NCBI GenBank assembly: GCA_947311845.1
Contig: CAMZMU010000062.1
Coordinates: 51,953,365-52,017,364 of the forward strand
Length of the DNA: 64,000 nt
Direction: 5' to 3'
Source: Poa pratensis
Lineage: Eukaryota; Streptophyta; Magnoliopsida; Poales; Poaceae
Position 1 is the first letter of the stretch. Each line of letters starts with the position of its first letter. Positions 45,309-56,235 of this stretch are shown here, in pieces. The notes under the pieces were generated by a model. That model was not told the origin of the DNA. It did no database searches and saw only the letters and a program-made list of their open reading frames with translations. The position numbers were made by a program, and so were the translations under genes.

Positions 45309-45502
45309 CCCCTTTTATCCATAATTACCATGCATTCTGGGATTGGTCAAAGTCAAACTTTATAAGATTGGACCAAGCAAATAGAAATAAATATCAACAT
45401 CTATAATACCAATGCATATAATATGAATAATTTTTACTGTAAGCTTAATCAAATTTTATAAATTTTAACTTTGACTAAACGAGGGTAATTGTGGATAGAG
45501 AG
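45309..45502. mobile_element. Degenerate Stowaway-like MITE
   Basis: CTTTTATCCATAATTACC at the left faces GGTAATTGTGGATAGAGAG at the right. The interior pair 'ggtcaaagtcaaactttataag' and 'ttataaattttaactttgac' is also inverted. The ends have drifted from the CTCCCTC consensus. Confidence 0.55.
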
Positions 45503-46980
45503 TACACGTAATTTCAGTGATGAAAATCGAATGCAGAACGAGACAAATATTCACTTTATCTCGCTAGCCCACGAATCAAACAAACCTACACTCATCCAGG
45601 GCTACGTGCTACTAGTAGTTTAATGGTACGCGCACAATTATTTGCACGCATCGATCCAGTTGAAGCAATCACTAGGTACCACCTCTACGCAGGACAGCTC
45701 GGAAGGCAGCTCCAGCCCCTCCAACTCCAATCCACTGCTCCAAGATCTTGATGCTGATCTATGCAGCATCACCAAGAACTACTCCTCTTATTATATGTGA
45801 TGTTAGGTTAAAAGTTCACCTCTGGCCCTCTGACTTAATAATAATAATACACAAAAATAAGACAAAGAAATCCCAGATGAGTAGGCAAGGCAAGAGGGAG
45901 ATGTGGATTGGGTTGAGCCATTGGAATGCCCTTCTACATCACTACATGCACGAACTGTTTCATTGGTTAAGCGTCCAATTGCATGAAGCATCGCGCATGA
46001 TTGAGAAATTATTAAGAAAGGTGTGCGTGCGTAGGGATGAACCAGGCTCCAGCTTGGCCAACAGCCATCCCAGCTGTTGGGCCGCATGCATTAAGGAGCC
46101 GTGCTTTTAATTAAGTCGTAGACTGATGGCACCGTACGTATTTGAGAGGCTGTGATCCTAATGACATGTGCATGTTCAATATTTTTTTCTTGAGAGTATT
46201 TTCTTGTGAGATTCGCTCTGATCATCCTTGATTCGGTAACAGTTGTTTGTAGGGAGACCCTGCATACAAAATCGTGCGCACTATATATCTTTGTCTACAT
46301 GTCTCGTACTGCGGTATTAGTATACTGTTCTAGGGTTGATGGCACAGTAGACGCCATCGAGAGTTTGCATGTGGTTTACAGCAAGTACGGGCAGGCTCTG
46401 GGATTCTGATATTCAGGCATGCATTCAGCCGTTCGATTTAGGCTTAAGGCTGATCACTAACTCGGCCTACGACCAAGGCGCCGGTGAAGCCATAGCTATC
46501 GATCCACCTCCGGCCGGGACCGTCTTCGCCGACAAACGGCACAGATCAGCTGTACGTCTCACGCCGCGAGCATCATGTAAGTAATTAACCTGTAGGTGAT
46601 TAAATTTGCCAAGACAAGAGCTTTCAGGCCAGAAATTCGCGTGAAGTAAGCAAATGACAGCGACCCTGCTATCGCTGCCATTATCCTTTGCAACTTCTTA
46701 TGATTATGAGATAAAATAGTTTATATATCCTCTGATTGACGGAATCTCCCGTCCGATTGCCACATTCGTTTCACTCCGGAACCGAGAGGACGCGTCTTCT
46801 TAGCTGCGAACATGCATGGCACCCGCGCATGCATGAAAATGGTTTTGCTCATGGTTTTAGCGCTATCGTTGGTTAGTGAAGACAGAAGTATACCCAGCTA
46901 GCTCACACACGTTCGTTCGTGTGTGAAAACAGACTTGTGACTTAGAGCATCTCTAGCAGTACCCGCAAAATTCCGGTGAC
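45503..46980. other. Gene-free region
   Basis: Only short, motif-free open frames on both strands (for example 45748-46110). No repeat was recognised. Confidence 0.4.
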
Positions 46981-48059
46981 TGACGAGGTGTATCCTCATC
47001 AAATCTCATGGTTAAGAATCTAGGGTTGAGATTATGGGGAGAGAACGTGGTAGTACTGATAGTTTTGTCGGCTGACAAGCAGAGTCAAAGATTTACCCAG
47101 GTTCAGGCCTCTCGGGTGGAGGTAAAAACCCTACTTCTTGCTTGTCTGGTATTGATTGTGGATTATGCGATTACAGGGGAGCTCCGGCGAGGTATCGATC
47201 TCGCTAGAGATTTTGGTGGTTCGAGTATGGCTTGGTCCCCGATCGGCACCCCTCCCAACCTTTAAATAGGCTGGGCTCGGGAGTTTGTAACCGACCTAGT
47301 TTACACGTAAGGAAAGTCTAAACCGACTATGTCTATGTCTAATCTTGGAGGGTACTCCATCTTCTTGGGCCTCTTGCCTTGGGCTTCGAGTAGTCTCTTC
47401 GCTATTGGGCCTTTAGTCGCCACGTGCACGGCCAGGTACCCTCATGGTAGGGTACCCGAGATGTATACCCATGTCAGTAGCCCCCGAGTATTTGTCTGAC
47501 TCGAAGAATCGGGCATGGACTCTTTCGTAAGTGCACGTCATATGCTTTGTATTCTGTATATATAATTTGGAATTCCTGTATGAGTAGCACATGTTGGCTA
47601 TGTCGAGTATTTCATCGACTGTGGTTTTTGGTTATGATGATCAAGAGATAATAGCTTAGCAGGCCCAGTACACTCGACGGATCGGGACTGGTTAACTACA
47701 CATTCGGGTAAGACCTTACTAGCTTTCAATCAAACTCAAGTCTCTGGACACGAATCTGGAACAAACTGGTCGGATTCGACTAGGCCGCTTGAGATCTTAC
47801 TGAGTCGATCTGCAGTATAGTTTTGAATTTTACCCAACGCGTCCGTCGAGATTTTTCATCATGTCTGCTGACACGGAAAGTATAAGGATTGACGTTGCTG
47901 GAACGGTACTTAACCCAGCTCGAAAGTTCAGCGGGTCTTACCTTTGCACTATGCGTGCAGCATCCGAGATATTTGCGACGGACGCAACTCGGGAATGTTT
48001 CGAGTATGATTTCTGAACTTTGTTGGACGAGTCGTGCCCTTTGTCGACTGATATTTGCT

Positions 48060-48335
48060 GTTATGCTATCGGGTGCGCGACAGCGCTCCCGATGGGAGTA
48101 GCCCCGAGATTGTGCTTCATTGCTTTGCAATGGAGGATAATCTCAAAAATCCTCTTAGTCTGCATATGTTAATCGAATAATTTTGTGCCGTAATTCTATC
48201 GGGTGCACGACAGTGCTCCTGATGGGAGTAGCCCCCGAGATTATGCTATATTACTTGTAAATGGAGGATAATCTCAATCATTGTCTTGAGCATCTTCAGT
48301 CGAAGAATTTTTTGAATATGCTCCCGATGGGAGTA
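48060..48335 (+). repeat. Tandem array of a roughly 130 bp unit
   Basis: Two adjacent copies share CTATCGGGTGC, CGACAG, GCTCC, GATGGGAGTAGCCCC, GAGATT and ATGGAGGATAATCTCAA. A third partial copy (CTCCCGATGGGAGTA) follows near 48319. Confidence 0.7.
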
Positions 48336-48778
48336 ATATGACTCAGTCGACGGAACGTTCGAGTGACCCATTTTGCGTTGAGGATTTGTCACACCCGAAC
48401 TAAACAAGCCAATCGAGTGACCAATATGCGTTGGGCAGACTCGAATGTATTTTTGAACAGATGCTTCAATGACGTCAGGGATGACGTTTATTTCGACTGC
48501 AATTTATGACACGCGTGGCGTGCGTTACGCTGCGATGGATGGGACGTGACACATAGGTGGGCCCGTTTGTGCAGAGCTGACCGAACAATCGGCACAGTTT
48601 GGACTTGATTTGACCACTCTGGCCCACTTTTTGACGAAGAGGTGATTATGGCTCCTCTTTTTGCGTGCGGAGTGGCCGGCGACGGTTGCTCTCCGCGTTT
48701 GACACGTGTATGGTGAGATTGCGTGCGTAACGCACGACTTGGATCTGGATGGCTATGATTTCTTTTGATTTGTGGTAA

Positions 48779-49314
48779 ATAGGGGAACGGCACTGGCATT
48801 TTTTTGCCTAGAGGTCTTTCGTTTCCTCTCCACGACTTTGTTCGTGGACTTATGTACGCATACGGGGTGCAAATCCATGATTTCACCCCGAATGGCATTA
48901 TGCACATTGCCTGTTTTATGGTCTTGTGCGAGTGCTTCTTGGGTGTGTCTCCCAGCTGGGCTCTCTGGAAGTCGATCTTCATGGTCAGACCCAACAATCG
49001 AGACGGCCGCACGTATCCTGTTGGCGGCTTCCAGATCCGGGTGCGCAGCGACACCCGCTACTTCGCCCTGAAGCCAGTCGACTCGGCGCAAGGGTGGAGG
49101 AAGAGGTGGTTCTTTGTGCGCGTCGACCAAGAAGGAGTCCCAGCATTTTCGACTGCTGGTATAGCCGCGAGGACGAAGGCCTGGGACCATGAGCTTTCGA
49201 CTGAAGAGATGGCGGAAGCAGCGCCTCTGCTGGAGACGATTGGAGGGCTGCTAAACAGCGTCACGGGTGTGCATCTAATTGCCACCTTTGTGAAGATGCG
49301 GGTGTGGCCACTAC
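48779..49314 (+). CDS. 'Putative gypsy type transposon' domain protein, first part
   Basis: The frame opens after a possible splice acceptor (AAATAG at 48773-48778). The product reads ERHWHFFLPRGLSFPLHDFV, RGLMYAYGVQIHDFTPNGIM, HIACFMVLCECFLGV, GGFQIRVRSDTRYFALKP and WRKRWFFVRVDQEG. This is the recurrent N-terminal domain of a retroelement-borne plant protein family (Pfam 'putative gypsy type transposon', PF04195). It stops at the CACTA insertion, in the middle of the segment ATFVKMRVWPL. No cellular role is known. Confidence 0.8.
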
Positions 49315-49704
49315 CACTAGTACAGAACGACACATCGGATACCCCTCTATGGAAACGGCAGGTGTTAGGCGACGGAGAATCACGCTTTCCGCGTGGCCGG
49401 TGCGTACAAACCTCACCAGGCCCGACTACATTGGCAACGGACCCTTTCCAATCTCCGTCACCTATTATATTGGCAACGGTTAATAAAATTGTCCGTTTCC
49501 AATATTTGCCTCTATGGTAATGGATAGAATTTTCCAACCGTTGAAAATGTTGATACGTGGAGGCTAGCGAATGGGCAGATGGGGAGGTGGGCGGAGCAGA
49601 CCCGCGAGTATAAATGGCGAGAGGTACCAGCAGCGGTCTCTTTGAAGCCCCAGTCCATCGCCTACAGTTATTCAAACTTCGCCAGATCCCCTCCGTCCAA
49701 ATCC

Positions 49705-50339
49705 ATGGCGAGAGGTACCAGCAGCGGTCGCGGCCGTGGACGAGGGCGAGGCCGTGGTAGGGGGCGCAGCGGCAATGCCATGCCGTCGGTGTCGCCCTCA
49801 CCGTCCTCTGAAGACATGTCCCCGGCGAGAGGTACCATCAGCGGTCGTGGCCGTGGACGTGGGCGCGGCCGTGGACGAGGGCGCGGCCGTGGTAGGGGGC
49901 GCAGCCGCAATGCCACGCCGTCGGTGTCGCCTCACCGTCCTCTGAAGACATGTCCCCGGAGCTGCGCGGCTTCGAGTTCTTGGTTATCCTGTACAAGGGC
50001 ATCGAGAGCCGCTTGAGGCTCCCGAGGGCGTTCGCAGAGAAGCTCCAAGGCATGGTGGCAGCTACCATGCATCTGAAGATGGAGGACTGCGAGAACGGCA
50101 GCTGGGCGGTGAAGACGGTCGTGAGTGCCGGGGGGAATTTGTACCTCGGCCAGGGATGGAAGTCATTCGCCCAAGCGTACAAGCTTGAGTAGGGGCACTT
50201 TTTGTGCTTCGAGTTCGACGGCGACAACGGGTTCTTCATCAAGATCTTCGACGGTACATTATGCCGGAGGGACGCACTCGTGTACAGCGACGACGAGCCC
50301 GAGTCTTCATCAGCAGCTGCTAGTAGTAGCATTAGCTAG
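49705..50339 (+). pseudogene. Arg/Gly-repeat protein with a B3-like DNA-binding domain, inside the CACTA element
   Basis: The start at 49705 (MARGTSSGRGRG) leads into two Arg-Gly tracts, each followed by a Ser/Pro linker ending SSEDMSP, so the N-terminus is a duplication. The second unit reads on (after a one-base loss near 49928) into LRGFEFLVILYKGIESRLRL and PRAFAEKL. Then come MHLKMEDCENGSWAVKTVV, GGNLYLGQGWKSFAQAYKLE, a TAG stop at about 50190, and FLCFEFDGDNGFFIKIFD. The F.V.L, RLRLP..FA, W.V, GW..F...Y.L, F.FE.DG and IKIFD pattern is that of a plant B3 domain. The length of 635 is one short of 212 codons. It is likely a captured and decayed REM-type gene piece, but the B3 call rests on pattern only. 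Confidence 0.6.
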
Positions 50340-50628
50340 TAGTAGCATATATGTAATCGTTTACTTCATTATCAAGTCCGTATGTAGTAGCATTAGCTGC
50401 TTAGTGGTCTCTGCGTTCATATGTAATTTAGAGTACCTGTTAGTAAGTTGGGTAGTAAGTTTACTCTCTCGCTGGTGTAAAATCAATGGAAACGGTTATA
50501 TAAAATGTCCGTTGCCAATGTGGTGCTTATATATACTGCCGGCTCGTTCTCATTATCACTCTCTCACTGTCTCTCTTCCAACCCTAGCCGCCGCACACTG
50601 TGGCTTTCAACTCTCCTCACTCTCTCTA

Positions 50629-51066
50629 ATGGCTTCCTCTGTCGGCGCTTCTAGATCCGGCCATCGCGGCCGCGGCTCTAGCCGCCGCGGCAGCACCGTT
50701 CTAGCGGCAGCCCTTCGTGAGGGGAAGGTCGATCTGGAGGCGGCCATGCGTCCGCTAATGATGCAGCAGCGCCACCATCTGACGCCCTCCTCCTCCGGTG
50801 ATGCCCGGCTTCTTCTGAGCCAGGCCGATGTGGAGGAGGTCATTCATGAGGTGGTGGTGCAGCACCTCCGGTGGATCTACCAGCAGAAACCCATCTGGAG
50901 GAGGAAGTGGCCGATCTGGAGGAGGAAGTGGCCGATCTGGAGGTGGTGGAGGATCTGTAGGTGGTGTCTGATCTGGAGAAGGAGGAGGAGGTGGATGTCG
51001 ACGAAGGAGGAGGAGGTGGATGTCGACGAAGGAGGAGGAGGTGATTGCGTCGCAACGCGCTGGTAG
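50629..51066 (+). other. Low-complexity ORF inside the CACTA element
   Basis: ATG at 50629 follows a TATATATA box (about 50527) and a CT-rich leader. The protein starts MASSVGASRSGHRGRGSSRR. It has a helical stretch, ADVEEVIHEVVVQHL, and then an odd Trp/Arg repeat (PIWRRKW). Shifting the frame by one base at about 50869 instead gives an acidic repeat (HLEEEVADLEEEVADLE), which looks more natural. This suggests another one-base loss. No domain is recognised. Confidence 0.35.
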
Positions 51067-51296
51067 CATCTCAGCGCATCTGGCAGAGGCCTGCACCTCC
51101 TCGATCTCCCGCCGGGTGAAAGGTATAAATCTTTCTGTGACCGGCTGTGATGCCGATGAACTAGGTTCTACGTATGAGCATTTCATCACATAAACAAATT
51201 CCTAGTGCAAATTCACACATACATGTTCTGATAATTACAAACACTTATTGTTAGAGCACCAACTGTACAAACTAGTTAAACACCCACATCCAAAGC

Positions 51297-51967
51297 CTAT
51301 TGCAATTCACCTAGGGCATTCTTGCACCTAGGGCAGAGCATTTCCTGCCATGTTGGACGTAGCCAGTCCTTCAAGGTTAGGATCTTGCGATACAACTCGT
51401 AGGTCACGTACCCATCTATTGCTGCGTAGTCGAGGTTAACTTTGTGCAGCGGCATCCGCTCCCAAAAACCGTGCTGGTTGGATGGGAACTCCTTCTTCAT
51501 GTTGGCGTATAATTTGTCGATGAGGTCTGCCGCTAGATCACCCATTCCGTCCCTCTCGTCTCCACCCTTGATTTTGTATACGAGTTGGATGTCCACGTAG
51601 TACTCCGGTGGAATGTGGAAGCCGGCAGAAGAAACACCTTGCTGTCGTCGGTGATGTCCACGCTTGCGAAGGTGATATTCTTGCGTTCAAAGAATTTGCC
51701 CAACTCTGGACAATTCTTCTTGGACTTGCACCAGTGGAACACGAGGACATGCTGGCGCATGGCGAGTTGCAGGACAGCCATGCGCCGACGATCACGGGTG
51801 TACTCGATGTCAAGGCCGATGAACCGATGCTTCTCCTCTGCTAGCCATTCCTCGTACTTGTTGAAGATCCGCTCCACGGTATGCTCCTCATTCGTGTACA
51901 CCACCTCCAGAACGGTGCCGTGGGTATGGACGGTAGTTGTCTCTGTTATTCTGTTGCGGTCGTCCAT
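51297..51967 (-). pseudogene. DEDDy 3'-5' exonuclease-like (Werner-type) ORF inside the CACTA element
   Basis: ATG is at 51967 (MDDRNRITETTTVHTHGTVL). Exo I is RFIGLDIEYT with the Asp-x-Glu pair, then RMAVLQLAMRQHVLVFHW. The Exo II region is ITFASVDITDDSKV. Exo III is LDYAAIDGYVTYELYRKI with the Tyr-x3-Asp of DEDDy enzymes. The tail is KDWLRPTWQEMLCPRCKNAL. The reading frame slips near 51622, and the total of 671 bases is one short of 224 codons. Family knowledge: plant Werner-like exonucleases degrade 3' ends and some act in small-RNA pathways. The key acidic residues are retained, so the fragment may have been active before the shift. Whether it is host-derived or long resident in CACTA elements is unknown. 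Confidence 0.65.
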
Positions 51968-52831
51968 GGCGGGTGGGGGATTGGGGTGGAACGAGGAAGA
52001 AGAGAAGCAAGGAATGCGAACTGTCTGCCACCAAACAGAGCAGTTCCTGGATATTTGCCGTTGATCTTAGCAGTTTCTCGAAAATGGCAACCGAACAAAG
52101 CAGTTGCAGGAAAATAGCCACCGATTTTTTTAATATCCAGATGTATTTTGTACATTTCGCTAATAGTTTTTTTCTTTCACGCAGGAGTTTATTTCGGCAA
52201 CACTGCATAAAAGTACCAATCTATCATTCCGAGAACCAGAAAACTTAAGGCAAGGAAATTTCGTGGATACTGGTCTTGGAGTGGGTACTGCGACGACCGA
52301 GAGCTCATAGAAGGTGAGCTCCAAGTCAAAGATGGAAGGCTGGCTTAATTAAGCCAGCCTTCCATCTTGTTAGGTTAGTTGCTTATAGGTTTAGAGTTCA
52401 TGATTGTAGTCAAAGTGTAATAGATGATATTACATTATGCCAATGTGTGATGGATATGATTGTAGTCAAATTGTAAAAAACAGTGATATTATTGTATACC
52501 AATGTAATGATGGCATTTGTTCTATGTTATGAATTGAATAACGTTTTATTGCATTGTGCAATCAGCCTTTCATGTATTATGGCATATAACCGAAATATGA
52601 GAAATGCTCAGTACAAACGGGTGGATGGCAAACTCCGTATCTGATGAAGGAAAACTAAGGAAACGGAGGTCTGCGCACAACCGTTGCCAAATCGAGATCT
52701 CATCGGAAACGGTTTTTGGCCTCCATTACGATGAAGGCCTTCACATCAGTGACAGAGGCGGGGACACGGACCCTTTCTCCATTGCCGAAGGGGTTTTTGG
52801 CCCGTTTCCGATGTGTCGTTCTGTACTAGTG

Positions 52832-53461
52832 TCCGCGCTCGCGCCCACCCAATGTGGGAGTACGAGGGTGCACTCGACGCCACCCGAATGAGCAAAGAGG
52901 AGCTGTCGAAGAGCGAGCAAGTGTCGCACGTGCGGTCCATCACCAGCACAAAGTCCAGCGAGCCCTGCAACGTCGACTGCCCGTCGATCCTTATGGGGCT
53001 GAAATGCCTTTGCCAGAGGTTAGTGATTCTATCGATTTTATGATCTCCTTCTTTTGTTATTCTGCTATGCATCTTTGTGATATTCGACTGTTGTTTTCTG
53101 TGTGCAGGGCCACTCGACCACCTCAACCCTTCCTCCTCTTCCTGAAGATGGCCCAACTCCTGAAACAGAGGTGACAGTAGAAGCGAAGGGAGGAGATGAA
53201 TCACCTCTTCCTTCGGCTACTACATCTCCTACGGAAGAGGTTGAAGAAGAAGAGGTTGAAGAAGCACATGACAAGGAGCATGCCACGACTGATGATGTGA
53301 GCGAGATCCCCACTCGCAAGCGCCGTCGGGCAGCTCACGTTGTGTCTTCCGCCATGAGTTCACCCGCCAAGGGATCAGATGTGAGAGATGATGGAGACTC
53401 AGGCTCGTCTCCTACGACCACAGCTGCTCCTTTGGACGTGAGCCCGTTGAGCTCGGCTCCT
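52832..53461 (+). CDS. 'Putative gypsy type transposon' domain protein, second part
   Basis: The frame resumes directly after the CACTA element and continues into HPMWEYEGALDATRMSKEEL, the usual end of this domain. The exon ends at a donor at 53018. The next exon starts at 53108 with a low-complexity acidic segment (TEEVEEEEVEEAHDKEH), a basic patch (PTRKRRRAAH) and Ser/Thr-rich sequence. It is cut at 53461 by the LTR element. Confidence 0.75.
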
Positions 53462-56220
53462 TGTGACACCCCTCCCTGGCACATATCACCAGAGAGGCAG
53501 TCGTCCCGTGCGCCATCCCAAGATAACTGGCCGCACGTCACAACAGTGTAACATATGGAAATCATTACACAATCAGGCACATCAGTGCTACACATGGTTT
53601 ACAGGGCCATCAAGGAATGACGAAATATCAATCCCAGCATGGCACGATACAGAGTTTTAACTGGCAGCGGAAGACATATGAGAGGCTACGGCTCGGAGCG
53701 GCTCCACTCCACAGGTTCTGGCTGGGCTACTGATCCTAGCACGCTCTTGCTCCATGTCCTTGCTAAGGTAGAAGATGAATCCTCGCCGAAATCTGGCCAC
53801 AATCACAAGGCCCGTGAGTACATTTGTATGCACTCAGCAAGAATCGCCACTCACCACAAACAATCCAACAATCATGCAACAAGATATACATTGGAAATAA
53901 AATCCTACAACATGGCAAGGGTCTACTCAAGATAGACCAATATGATAACATAAGGGTAGCATGGCATCACAAGCAAAACATGGCATAAGCAAACAACAAG
54001 AGTATCACCCGTACAGAGTCCAAGCCAGGTGGGGTTGGGACGTATACCGGCAATCAAACAAAGAGATTACCTGTGACGAGTAGACGAGTGTACCAGTTGG
54101 TACCAAATCTTATAACTACTCCTGTCAACACAATCAGGCTTCCAAGCCTCTAGCCAACTCTGGCTATCACTCCAGCCAACTCTGGCTATCACTCCAGCCA
54201 ACTCTGGCTATCAATCCAGCCAACTCTGGCTATCTCCCGGGGCATGCACGGTTGATGTTGGCTCTGGCCTAACTATAGGCTTCCAATGCATCACACCGCC
54301 ATCCCATTCACCTCACAAGTAACATTCCCTGCGTCATCTTATTGTTCATTTAGTGAAATCAGGTTGTTCACCTTTCTTTCAAACAAGCCTTAGGTTTAAC
54401 CTCCTGACACGACAAAGACACACAGTGTGACCGACACTGAACTGTTGTTCCATAACCTTGGAACGAGTCTAGACATCCAGATTTGACACTCTCGAGAGGT
54501 TGCAGATACCACCCATCTAAGTGCACCACACTCAGCCGGTACTTTAGGATATCATCCTTAAGGTGAACTCAGCAAGATACACTCACCCGACCGTTCACGC
54601 TACCAAGACACTCCCTGTATAGCCACCGACATAACTCTATGCCTTATGCAGAAGTGAATCCGGCACGTCCCCAACCCATGAGCGACGCCTAGCTCCGGAA
54701 CCTTCACAAGACTAGCCCCGACAAACTATGGTACCGACTAGACTTGCCAAAATGGTAGCATCAAAGGAGGCTCGATAGGTTATGTAGGTCAAGGCCCGCC
54801 CATATGAGCGACAGTGGCAGTGCTTTCGATGTTCAGATTAGTGGCACCGTGGACTGACCCTATCGTTGTTTGGAGGGGTGTTTCATTTAATCAAGTTCCA
54901 TCATTCACAAGTCCAAACAAAGAGGATTAGTCCAACACAACAATCACAATATCATAATAATACATCATCAAACGACAAAACATTAGCAACATAATATTTC
55001 AAGCAATAGTTTGTTTGTATTGACCGGGTGACTATGGCGGAGCTACCTCCGACCAGCGCCATCGCAGATCAATACAAAAGTTAGCACAGGTTGTTGGCGT
55101 CGATCGGGTGACTACGGCGGCGATTCCGCCGACCAGCGCCATCACATATCAACTACCAAATTTAGTAGGGCATGTAGTCTCTCAAAATGAACCGAAAAAA
55201 CACTCATAAGAAAGAAAGCATCCATTCCACTCAAAATGACTCGGAGCTCCAAACTGAAAAAGGGTGGTACCACTGGGTTCATAACGATGAGAGGAACACA
55301 ACCAAACAAAAATCCCACAGGGATTCCAAACTTTGTAAAATAGATTTTCCAGAAAACCAAAAACACCGAAGGTGTTCGATGAAATGATCTTGGTCTTACA
55401 CAACTCAAATAAATCCCCAAAAATTAGGCATGGGTTGTTTTGGTCAGGGGAGAGTGTCTATGGAGTTTGAGATCATTTGGGTGAGGGGAAATTGGGTTTC
55501 CAAAAGATGGCCAAAAATGACACTAATGGCATGATTTAGGAAAATAGGATTTCTACAATTCCCCCTGGGGTGGCCTTCTGGTTAGGGGTGTCTAGGGATC
55601 ATGTGGTCAAGATCACCAAGTATCATGGCCATAGGATTTTTCTAGGTCTAGGTTTGCTTGAGGAACTCAAAATGGCATTAATTTGGGCTTACAAAGGAAG
55701 TGATCTAAATATTGCTCAAATGGGTTTGCCTCCAAAAGATGAAATGCAGGAAATGCCAAAATATTCATCCCCTGAATTTATCAGAATTATTGGAGGTGCC
55801 TAGCTTGGTTAAAACATTTCTGGATCAGAAGTGGCAGTTTTGAAATTATGGCCTAACTTGGAAATATTGCATTGGAATATGCAATATTTTTGCATGAGTT
55901 GTCTTCATATGGACATGGGGTCCTCTGATATTTTTAGTGGAATTTTCTAGCTATGGAAATAGGCTTTCCTTTGGTAGGTGAAGAAAAGGGTTTTAAAAGG
56001 TTCGATAATTAGGACTAGGGTTTTTGAGAGAGAAAACCTAAGCATCAAAATTATCACGGTTGTTGGAGTGGTTCGTGGATCACCGGGAAATTTTGAGAGA
56101 GCAATTCCCAAGTCAAATCATCCTCAAAAGATTTGAAGAAACATTTAGGAAAAGAGAAAAAGTTTTTCAGGTGTCAGAAAACACCACTAAAATTAGGTTT
56201 GAATTTTCGGGGTGTTTACA
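53462..56220 (-). repeat. 3' LTR (2759 bp)
   Basis: Aligns with 59011-63365 except for a 1.6 kb segment missing here at about 55233. It holds a 22 bp tandem array (CCAACTCTGGCTATCACTCC units, about 54154-54234), shorter in the other LTR. Two diverged copies of 'gaccgggtgactatggcgg...gaccagcgccatc' lie at 55022-55150. Confidence 0.9.
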
Positions 56221-56235
56221 GACCTTCCCCCCTTA
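56221..56235 (-). other. Polypurine tract of the LTR element
   Basis: The minus strand reads AAGGGGGGAAGGTC directly before the 3' LTR start. Confidence 0.75.

Larger units (their letters stand above)
49315..52831. mobile_element. CACTA transposon (3517 bp) carrying gene fragments
   Basis: It begins CACTAGTACAGAACGACACA and ends with the exact inverse (TGTGTCGTTCTGTACTAGTG), and TIR similarity runs on for about four more bases. The three flanking bases are TAC on the left and TCC on the right. Removing the element plus one copy restores the host reading frame, which supports a 3 bp duplication with one later substitution. Sub-terminal repeats of the type 'ggaaacgg' or 'ggcaacgg' are dense in the outer 300 bases. 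No transposase is seen, so it is non-autonomous. It carries a B3-like ORF, a short Gly/Arg ORF and an exonuclease-like ORF. Confidence 0.9.

Noticed and set aside
54300..54800. Possible tRNA or rRNA fragments in the LTR
   Set aside because: No cloverleaf or conserved rRNA block could be built; the sequence is duplicated only as part of the LTRs.
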